A DNA stretch of 7,944 nucleotides. Source: Crocinitomicaceae bacterium. GTDB lineage: Bacteria > Bacteroidota > Bacteroidia > Flavobacteriales_D > Sanyastnellaceae. Position numbers and translations under genes: made by a program. The DNA lies in assembly GCA_002729115.1 (NCBI GenBank), contig PBWG01000067.1, positions 1 to 7,944 on the forward strand. Direction: 5' to 3'. Shown here one piece after another: positions 1 through 6,051 of the stretch (positions are counted from its first letter, which is position 1; each line of letters opens with the position of its first letter). The notes below the pieces were generated by a model, which was given only the letters and a program-made list of their open reading frames with translations, did no database searches and had not been told where the DNA came from.

Positions 1-14
1 GTAAAGCCTACTTG

Positions 15-56
15 ACCAAATCGGGGTTGATGGTTTTCGGAGTTGCTTGCTTGGCC
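15..56 (+). repeat. 47-nt dispersed repeat, copy 1 (3' half diverged)
   Basis: The first 26 nt (15-40) match the repeat seen at 791, 5940 and 7789: 24 of 26 match the copy at 5940. The remaining part is only loosely similar. Upstream similarity to the copy at 7789 extends over roughly 14 more bases (AAAGC, then TGACCAAATC). Read on the minus strand it gives the peptide end NPDLVK followed by TAG, the same type of ending as in the other copies. Confidence 0.6.
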
Positions 57-67
57 AGATCCTGATG

Positions 68-87
68 TTGTGGACAATTGTGGACAA
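68..87. repeat. Perfect tandem duplication of a 10-mer
   Basis: TTGTGGACAA occurs twice head to tail. The complement contains TTGTCCACA twice, a one-base variant of the DnaA box TTATCCACA, in phase with one helical turn. It lies about 60-70 bp upstream of the structured RNA candidate, so it could be an operator or just a short slippage duplication. No AT-rich unwinding region or dnaA/dnaN gene is visible, so I do not call an origin. Confidence 0.5.
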
Positions 88-149
88 CGATGGTGGATAG
101 CATGTTGATTTCGTGGGACATAGATTTTTTGGAATTCTGTTTGTTTGCC

Positions 150-760
150 CCTCCTTTGTACCAACAAGGCAGTCAAGGAGCAGCGCCAAAAGCTTGAAAT
201 GATTCATTTGGGTCTTCAAGCCGGAAGCAATACACCGAGACGAGTTGTGACACGGAGACGCATGTTGAAGTTGACCAACGACTCCCAGGAGTCCCTTGGG
301 ACGGACAAGCGAAGGCTTGGCGTCGGCACCCGGAAATCAACTCCCCAGGGAGGTACATTGAAGGAGGCCAACAGATGTTGTTCTTCGGAGCAGCATCGAA
401 AAACCAAAGGGCGAGGATTCACCGCGGTACCTTCGAGGACCACGAGCAGTCCACCAGCCAAGGGCAACCTTGGCGCTGGCTCTCCGGAAGGGGAAATCAG
501 GAGCGCAACTGCATTCATGCAGTTCCGTGAGGTGATGCTGAACAACTCGAACCGACTCTCCGACGTTAGGCGGAGGGAAGGGTGGTGATTGAATCCCCCT
601 GAGGTCCAGCAGCGGAGCGAAAGCGAAGCTGGTTCCGGAGCGCAAGCGACGGGGAGCTTCTTCCAACACCCGCGAAGAAGCCTGGAGGATCCGCATCGGA
701 GATACAGCGATCAAGCGGCAACGCATGAGACCTGTCCGGTGCGGATTTCTTTTTTGTCTT
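150..760 (+). ncRNA. Candidate large structured noncoding RNA, class unrecognised
   Basis: This roughly 610-nt stretch has no credible protein gene but is tiled with local hairpins. They include 153-169; 193-220; 280-293 (GACTC/GAGTC); 300-324 (CAAGC/GCTTG inside GACG/CGTC); 341-352; 374-397 (GATGTTGTTC/GAGCAGCATC, ten pairs closed by a UUCG loop); 426-441; 454-479 (CCAAGG/CCTTGG with a GCAA loop, a two-base bulge and CCAG/CTGG); 507-524 (AACTGCA/TGCAGTT); 558-575 (CTCCG/CGGAG); 625-660 (two-part stem, tandem G-A/G-A step, GCAA loop); and 689-746. Several stems contain G-T pairs that are wobbles only in the + strand transcript, which fixes the likely RNA strand. The 3' end is set by a terminator-like stem and U tract; the 5' end is uncertain. 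A weak Bacteroidota -7-like TAGATTTT lies at 121-128. It lacks motifs I know for RNase P RNA, tmRNA, SRP RNA or group II domain V. A member of the large ornate RNA classes (GOLLD, ROOL, HEARO-like) cannot be excluded. Confidence 0.6.
689..760 (+). terminator. Terminator-like stem with U-rich tail ending the RNA candidate
   Basis: ATCCGCATCGGA (689-700) pairs with TCCGGTGCGGAT (735-746) over 12 consecutive pairs including one T-G wobble. It is followed at once by a pyrimidine/T-rich tract with a run of six T (750-755). The 34-nt apical part folds again: TCA-GCG / CGC-TGA around a GCAA loop (711-728). The loop is larger than in a standard intrinsic terminator, so the stem may also be a 3' domain of the RNA. 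Confidence 0.6.
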
Positions 761-790
761 GAGAATTCTGCTTGAGGGGCCGCCTATTGC

Positions 791-837
791 ACCAAACCGG
801 AGTTGATGGTGTTCGGCTTTTGTCCTGCTGGGTCCAC
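791..837 (+). repeat. 47-nt dispersed repeat, copy 2
   Basis: A full-length copy, 43 of 47 identical to the copy at 5940 and 41 of 47 to the copy at 7789, in the same orientation. It lies about 30 bp after the structured RNA candidate and about 100 bp before the phosphatase gene. On the minus strand it reads VDPAGQKPNTINSGLV, then Q and TAG. Confidence 0.85.
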
Positions 838-934
838 AAGTAAGTTGGACTTGACGCACGGGTGAAGGGGGGAGTTGTGAATCAGGCACGTCAACCTCCG
901 TCCCCACCTAGCCACCAGAGATTACCTTCATGAC

Positions 935-1477
935 ATGACGAGAATTCTGGTGATTGCAGTCGTGGCAATGTCGACCCTCGCGACATCACACGCACAAACC
1001 GACATGTTGGGCGCCCAAGAAAGTCCTGCGTTGTTCACCATTTACCTGGTTCGACACGCCGAGAAACAAACCCTGCCTGACGATCCGCCGCTCACGTCAT
1101 GTGGCGAAAAACGGGCCGTGGCACTGAAAGAATTTTGGTCAGACATTCCCATTGACGCGGTGTACAGCACGGATTACAAAAGAACCACGGGTACGGCGGC
1201 CCCAGTGGCAGACGCCAAGGACCTCGAAATCCAGACTTATGCCCCGAATGCGCTTGAAGCCCTGAAGGAGATGCTGATGACAAAACAGCAAGACGCAATT
1301 GTGGTTGGGCACAGCAACACCACTGCCGTCTTGGCGGGCTTGCTCATCGGTGAGGAAATGGGGTCTTTTGACGAGTCCATTTACAACCGCATCTATCAAG
1401 TTGTGCTGTCAAACAAGCAACAGCGCTTGCACGTCTTTCACACGGCCTTCGAGTGCAACGACGAGACAGACAGGTAA
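935..1477 (+). CDS. Exported histidine phosphatase (phosphoglycerate mutase-like/SixA-like)
   Basis: This 180-aa protein belongs to the histidine phosphatase superfamily, which removes phosphate through a phosphohistidine intermediate. Residues 1-20 form a signal peptide (hydrophobic ILVIAVVAM, then SHA before Q21), so it probably acts in the periplasm or at the envelope. The signature LVRHAEK gives catalytic His41 with Arg40. YKRTTGTA supplies a second arginine (Arg83), and VGHSNT supplies the second active-site histidine (His126). The order RHxE, KRT, GHS and the compact length fit the short SixA-like branch; I see no long insertion typical of phytases. The ATG at 930 is followed by a stop two codons later, so 935 is the only sensible start; there is no Shine-Dalgarno sequence, as is usual in Bacteroidota. 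It ends 25 bp from the end of the convergent large gene. The substrate cannot be read from the sequence; sugar phosphates, phosphoproteins and phosphohistidine are all possible. Confidence 0.88.
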   Translation: MTRILVIAVVAMSTLATSHAQTDMLGAQESPALFTIYLVRHAEKQTLPDDPPLTSCGEKRAVALKEFWSDIPIDAVYSTDYKRTTGTAAPVADAKDLEIQTYAPNALEALKEMLMTKQQDAIVVGHSNTTAVLAGLLIGEEMGSFDESIYNRIYQVVLSNKQQRLHVFHTAFECNDETDR

Positions 1478-1502
1478 ACATCCATGCGCGACAGAGGTGA
1501 CA

Positions 1503-4500
1503 TCACATCTTGATGACTTTGAAGACGTACTCAAAGCCTTCTCCGATGCATTGAACGAAATACGTGCCACGTGCGTAATCGCCAATCCACACGGTCTCTT
1601 GACTGCTTCCCTGCGGGATGCGCCCAGCCTCCATCACCCTTCCCAAGTGATCGAACAACACGAATGGCACTGCTTGAGTCATTGTGCTCGGAGATGTCAA
1701 TTCGATGTGCAGTTGGCTGGCCGTGGGATTGGGAAAGACACGGAAAATCGGGGAAAGGGACGATTCATCTTCGACGGCATCGACGCCAATGGGCATCAGC
1801 AAGCGCTCGAATTCGTAGATGCAATCGCTGAAGTTGTCGGTCACGACGATGTTGTAATCGCCGACGGGCAGGTTGTCGAAGATGCCTGAAGCTTCGAAAT
1901 GTTGTCCGCCATCGATGCTATAAAGGTAGGAGCCTTGGCCCGCAAGGGGTGCAATGGTGATGGACCCGTCCGTGGTTAAAACTGACGAGGGGTGCGTGAC
2001 GGTGATCTCCAGTTCCGACAAATCGCACACACCGATGACAATGGTTTCTTCATACGTGCAGGTTCCGGCTTCATTTTCGACAAGCACCTCGTAGGTGCCT
2101 GCGACCAGCCCCTCGAACAAGTTTGAGCTCTGAAAGGATTGTCCACCGTCGATGCTGTAGAGCAAGTCGTTGGCAATCGAAACGGTTTGGATGGTCAAAG
2201 TGGCATCGGTTGCGGTTTCCGAGGATGCGGTTTCAAAGTCGACATAGGCGGGGATTTGACATGCACTGTCTCCTGCGCAGAACGATTCCACAGCCACACT
2301 TCCGAATTCGCCATCGTTGTAAACGAGGATTTCTCCATTGGAATCCAGCACTTGAAAATGGCCCTCACCACCGGCGCAACACATGCCGTCACCCCATGAG
2401 TCATACACGTAGAGCGTTTGGCATGCACTCGTGCCCAAGCAGACCGTTTCAGAATACTCCACTGTGCCGGAGCTCAATCCACCATCGGAAAGGATTTGTC
2501 CAGAGGCCACGTCCAACAGTTCCCAAGACGTTTCCAAGGGCCAGTCGTCAGCGAGGAAGTTGAGTGCGATTGGATTCTGGCACTCACCTTCGTTCGCGCA
2601 AAAAGACTCTTCGGCCACACTGTTGAACACCCCATTGTTGTGAACGAGGATGACCCCATCGGAATTCAACACCTGAAAGAAGCCGATGCCACCAGCACAG
2701 CACATGCCGTCTCCGTAAGAATCAAACACATGGAGCGTAAGACATGAATTGGAGTTGACGCAAAATTCTTCAGAATACTCCGTGGTGTTGGCGCCCAGTT
2801 CACCTTCCGACAAGATTTGTCCCGAGCCATCGTCCACCAGCTGCCATGATGTTTCTGAGGGCCAGTTGTCGGCCATGAAGTACAACGTGAGGTTTTCAAA
2901 TGCAGCCTCCAACTCAGCTGATGTGCTGGCCGTGTTGTTTGTCGAGACCTCGTCAGGGATGCCGTTGACATTTGTCAGCGTCACTTCAACTGTGTTGGTG
3001 GAAGCCAACAAATCGTCGTCAATGAAGAACGACAGATTGTCCTGGTCTTGAGAAGCGATGTTCACAGGTTCTTCCAGAACTGCCATGACCTCACCATTGA
3101 CCTCGACCGTGAGGTCGACGGAGGAAATGACGTCGGCACCCAAGTTGTCAATGACGATGTTCACGTAAACCTGACCACCGCACGTGGTGGTTATTTGTTC
3201 AATGGAAAGCGCGCCATCAATGTTGTACCCATGGCTCAACACGAAGTCCAGGGTGTCGTTGTTTCCGTATCCGTCGTCAGGGTCAGACACAATGCCTCTG
3301 ACCAGGTATTCACCGGGGGTGGAGAAATCTTGTGTTGTGGTGAATTGGAACAGGGAATCGCCAAAAGGCGAAATGGTGTCCTGGATGTACATCGTTTCCA
3401 TCAATGCGCCGTCGACCAGCAACGAGAGATTGAAATCGCTCATGTCGTTCAATCCGGTATTGGCTACGCGAAGGGTCACGGTCTCACTAGGACCGAGGTC
3501 GGGCGATGCCACCGGCTCGACCAGTTCTTCTACAGCCAAGTCGTCGTCCGCTTTGATGCCGGCCCAGAACGACACCCAAGGACGTGCCTGCTTGATGGAC
3601 AATACGTCCTGTGCAGTGACCTTGAATTCAATGTCCATGCCGAACCCTTCGATGCCTTCAACCTCGTATAGCGCTGCAAATTCGTCGTGAATGGTGCTGA
3701 GGTATTCGCGAATGAGGTCGAGGTATTGAGATTCCATGACCAAATCGCCATCCTCAACCAAGTTGGACAACCGCAACACGACATACCCAGCCCCTTCAGC
3801 AGGATCCTCATAAAGCAGGATTTCTTCGGGAACAGCATCTGGATCGGGGTTGGTGATCAAGGACTCTCCGATTTGCGAATTCAAATAAAACGTTCCCTCA
3901 GTGTTGTAAATGGGATCCAAACTGATGCCGACTCCGTTGGCATGCTCGTCTTGAAAATTGGGATGACACAACACGCCCATGGCGGCCATCAAGTGGTCCA
4001 CCCGATAAAAGTCACGTTCCTCGTACGCTCTGAAATTCCACATGCTGGCATACACCTGCTTGATGGATTTGGAGATGTGCCCTTCGTTGGGGTGTTGGGT
4101 TTTGGAGGTGTAAAGCCCTGCACCGCTGAAACCGGGCAGATCTTCGTTGTTCGTGCTGGACCGGCACCGGACAGAGGATCCTGTGGGGAAAGAATCGTGC
4201 ATGGCTTGAAGGGCATCCATCATCCAAGGGGGCATTGGCGCTTCCTTGATGTCGTCCCGAAAGTCTCGCAAGCGGTCTTCTCGAAAGTCAATGTCGTAGA
4301 TGAAGGAGGGATTGTTCATCATGACTTCCGCTTCCTCATAGAAGTCGTTGTAGTGCATGAACTCATCGTAGAAATAGAATGGCACTCCAAAGCCATCCGG
4401 GACGGTTCCTTCAGGGAACCCAAAAGTTCGCATGGTTGCCAGGTTGGCGCACTTGGCGCCGAATGCGCTGGACATGTCAAAGCCGATGTCGTCGAGTGGA

Positions 4501-5774
4501 AGAATGTCGGCAAAACTCAAATCGCGCTCTGGGATTTGAGATTCTGTGGGGCGCAGAGCCTCGTACCATTCATTGACTTCGTCCAATGTGGCTTCACTGA
4601 TCGAGTATGAATCTGCTTCAACCTTGTAGTGGATGTAATGCCCCAGCAGCCCTGCGAGGGAATCCACAGAAAGCGGGTCAGCGATGTACGCGTTCGGAAC
4701 GTTGTCTTGGATGGCACGCAGATTGACATGGGAGAGCGGGGTCTGAACCACTGAAGTCATGATGCCGCCGACGCGCGGGAGAGAGTTTGGGAGGGCATCG
4801 TAAAGCACGATGTCTCTTGATCCGGGCGTTTCGTCCACGTCCATGTATCGGAAGAATCCATATCCTTCAGCCAGGTGAAGGGGGATGTAATCAACGTCGG
4901 CATAGACCTCAGACTCCAGCACGACTTCAATTCCGGAACCTTCGTAGTCATCGGCGTACTCATTGAGGTATTCATCTTCGTCCGGCTCACCGATGAAATG
5001 ATTCATGTTGTTTTGGAGGAAGGGCATGTTGGCCATCAACAGTTGATAGGTGCGCTGTGTGGCCTCAAAATCGTACGCATCCCCGAAGGAGAAGTTGAAG
5101 GAGTAACCACCGATGACCCCATTGGGGTTGATTTGTGTGGGATGAAAGACGATCTCACCTGAGGAGTCGTCACCGATGACTTCTGCATCGATTGCAGCCC
5201 AAAAGGCCGGGTGAACGGTGTGGGTGTTGCTGTTGATGAAATACACCTCTGGATTTGGGCCATCTCGGTTGAGGATGCCAAACTTCACGTAGAGCTGGTC
5301 GTCCAAGAATGGAGCCCATCCCACGTTGTTGACGACAGCCAGCGTCATGAAGGTTTCAGCATCTGGGATCGAAGTCGTTCCATCGTTGAAATCCACGGCC
5401 TCGGCGTAGTTGAGTGGCGCATCAGTGGGCATGGCGTCGTATTCGGACACATCGTCTGTTCCATCCCCATCGATGTCGCCAGGGTTGGCAAGGTCGTATT
5501 CCCAAACGCTGTACTGTTCGAGTGAATATGCTGCACCAGGTGCTGAAATCACCATGGTTCCGTCAGACCCCATGGTCATCGAGGCAGGCCACTCGAAATC
5601 AGAACCGTGCTCCGCTTCGAGGATATAATATTTGTCAGCGCTGCCTTGAATCGAAAGCTGGACTTGCCCGTAAAGGTTCACCGAGTAGTTGTCGATGGTG
5701 ACCTCTGTTTGAGCGAACAGCATATTGTGCAGTCCGAGCAAGAAGGCGAGGGCTGAGGTGAAAAAGATTCTCAT
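1503..5774 (-). CDS. Giant secreted PEP/pyruvate-binding (ATP-grasp) multidomain protein with T9SS sorting domain
   Basis: The product is 1423 aa from the ATG at 5774, which begins a signal peptide (MRIFFTSALAFLLGL, cleavage near FAQ-T at 22). The frame stays open to 5870, but an earlier start would bury the signal. In order: a region of unknown fold (23-335) with a calcium-type DIDGDGTDD at 100-108; a phosphohistidine swivel segment, TPLSHVNLRA, with His349; a PPDK_N/PEP-synthase ATP-binding domain (about 437-735) with GAKCANL (Lys441), CRSSTNNEDLPG (Arg538, Glu544), a Gly-rich loop, DIEF (Glu716) and QARP (Gln729, Arg731), so its key residues look intact; two CARDB-like domains (about 744-950); two tandem Cys-rich DSYGDGMCC modules (959-1166); two SprB-like SIDGG repeats (1175-1328); and a type A T9SS tail from FRVFPNP (1344-1423). 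The C-terminal PEP-binding barrel of true PEP synthase/PPDK is missing. The swivel-then-ATP-domain order resembles glucan water dikinases. Substrate unknown; predicted outer-surface or extracellular. Confidence 0.85.
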   Translation of the reverse strand: MRIFFTSALAFLLGLHNMLFAQTEVTIDNYSVNLYGQVQLSIQGSADKYYILEAEHGSDFEWPASMTMGSDGTMVISAPGAAYSLEQYSVWEYDLANPGDIDGDGTDDVSEYDAMPTDAPLNYAEAVDFNDGTTSIPDAETFMTLAVVNNVGWAPFLDDQLYVKFGILNRDGPNPEVYFINSNTHTVHPAFWAAIDAEVIGDDSSGEIVFHPTQINPNGVIGGYSFNFSFGDAYDFEATQRTYQLLMANMPFLQNNMNHFIGEPDEDEYLNEYADDYEGSGIEVVLESEVYADVDYIPLHLAEGYGFFRYMDVDETPGSRDIVLYDALPNSLPRVGGIMTSVVQTPLSHVNLRAIQDNVPNAYIADPLSVDSLAGLLGHYIHYKVEADSYSISEATLDEVNEWYEALRPTESQIPERDLSFADILPLDDIGFDMSSAFGAKCANLATMRTFGFPEGTVPDGFGVPFYFYDEFMHYNDFYEEAEVMMNNPSFIYDIDFREDRLRDFRDDIKEAPMPPWMMDALQAMHDSFPTGSSVRCRSSTNNEDLPGFSGAGLYTSKTQHPNEGHISKSIKQVYASMWNFRAYEERDFYRVDHLMAAMGVLCHPNFQDEHANGVGISLDPIYNTEGTFYLNSQIGESLITNPDPDAVPEEILLYEDPAEGAGYVVLRLSNLVEDGDLVMESQYLDLIREYLSTIHDEFAALYEVEGIEGFGMDIEFKVTAQDVLSIKQARPWVSFWAGIKADDDLAVEELVEPVASPDLGPSETVTLRVANTGLNDMSDFNLSLLVDGALMETMYIQDTISPFGDSLFQFTTTQDFSTPGEYLVRGIVSDPDDGYGNNDTLDFVLSHGYNIDGALSIEQITTTCGGQVYVNIVIDNLGADVISSVDLTVEVNGEVMAVLEEPVNIASQDQDNLSFFIDDDLLASTNTVEVTLTNVNGIPDEVSTNNTASTSAELEAAFENLTLYFMADNWPSETSWQLVDDGSGQILSEGELGANTTEYSEEFCVNSNSCLTLHVFDSYGDGMCCAGGIGFFQVLNSDGVILVHNNGVFNSVAEESFCANEGECQNPIALNFLADDWPLETSWELLDVASGQILSDGGLSSGTVEYSETVCLGTSACQTLYVYDSWGDGMCCAGGEGHFQVLDSNGEILVYNDGEFGSVAVESFCAGDSACQIPAYVDFETASSETATDATLTIQTVSIANDLLYSIDGGQSFQSSNLFEGLVAGTYEVLVENEAGTCTYEETIVIGVCDLSELEITVTHPSSVLTTDGSITIAPLAGQGSYLYSIDGGQHFEASGIFDNLPVGDYNIVVTDNFSDCIYEFERLLMPIGVDAVEDESSLSPIFRVFPNPTASQLHIELTSPSTMTQAVPFVLFDHLGRVMEAGRIPQGSSQETVWIGDYARGTYFVQCIGEGFEYVFKVIKM
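2277..2900 (-). repeat. Two tandem Cys-rich modules inside the giant gene (321-bp period)
   Basis: Residues 959-1059 and 1068-1166 of the protein are two copies of one module with an exact 107-residue spacing. Shared landmarks are a DNWPSETSW/DDWPLETSW strand, SGQILS, a Tyr-Ser-Glu segment before a Cys, DSYGDGMCCAGG/DSWGDGMCCAGG, a FQVL strand, and ESFCA at the end. Similarity is also visible in the DNA, for example around the CACATGCCGT shared at 2382 and 2702. The adjacent Cys pair and Asp/Gly-rich turn suggest a disulphide-stabilised, possibly metal-binding extracellular fold. A second, shorter duplication with a 79-residue period (the SIDGGQSF and SIDGGQHF units) follows at about 1791-2252. 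Confidence 0.8.
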
Positions 5775-5939
5775 GGGGGAGAGGGAGTGGGGAGGGTACG
5801 GAAGTGCGGTTGCGAAGATCTTAAAGTATGAATCCAAGACGTTCGCATCCATTTGTTTGTCCTCAATCATGAGATCGAGCTTCCCCTCGATCGAAATCTG
5901 CTTCGTCGGACATTGGTAGACTAAAAAGCAGTTGGCAAC

Positions 5940-5986
5940 ACCAAATCAGGGTTGATGGTGTTCGGCTTCTGTCCTGCTGGGTCCAC
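5940..5986 (+). repeat. 47-nt dispersed repeat, copy 3
   Basis: A full-length copy in the divergent region between the giant gene and the esterase gene, 43 of 47 identical to each of the copies at 791 and 7789. On the minus strand it reads VDPAGQKPNTINPDLV, then LPTAF and TAG. Placement between two divergent genes rules out a simple role as a shared transcription terminator. Confidence 0.85.
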
Positions 5987-6012
5987 CTTTTTGTGACTTT
6001 CAAGTGACAGAA

Positions 6013-6038
6013 TTGTCATGTGATTAGAAAAATATTTG
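6013..6038 (+). promoter_or_regulatory. Possible Bacteroidota-type promoter for the esterase operon
   Basis: TTG at 6013-6015 and AATATTTG at 6031-6038 resemble the Bacteroidota -33 and -7 (TAnnTTTG) elements. The spacing (15 nt) is shorter than the usual 19-21, and the TA of the -7 box is AA. The surrounding 6003-6045 is the most AT-rich stretch in this intergenic region. If real, the 5' leader before the ATG at 6052 would be very short. Confidence 0.3.
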
Positions 6039-6051
6039 CTAAACTCTCCAC

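Noticed and set aside
145..588. 147-codon + strand open frame from a TTG
   Set aside because: The product is Arg/Lys/Ser-rich with no recognisable fold, the start is a weak TTG, and the same bases form strong RNA hairpins. A stop-poor frame is expected by chance in structured GC-rich RNA.
625..660. Group II intron domain V
   Set aside because: The hairpin has a GNRA loop and a two-base bulge, but the bulge is on the 5' side, the AGC triad/GTTC arrangement is missing, and no GTGYG 5' end could be placed with confidence.
216..907. Minus-strand open frames overlapping the structured RNA and repeat copy 2
   Set aside because: Low-complexity Pro/Arg/Ser compositions, mutual overlap and no domain pattern; they are shadows of the hairpin region.
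1..934. Chromosomal replication origin
   Set aside because: Only two variant DnaA-box-like words, no AT-rich unwinding stretch and no dnaA, dnaN or gidA nearby.
1478..1502. Bidirectional terminator between the convergent genes
   Set aside because: The 25-bp gap has only a weak GTGA/TCAC palindrome with a two-base loop and no T tract on either strand.
5775..5870. Upstream extension of the giant gene to the ATG at 5870
   Set aside because: The 32 extra codons place a non-hydrophobic segment in front of a clean signal peptide; the ATG at 5774 is the better start.
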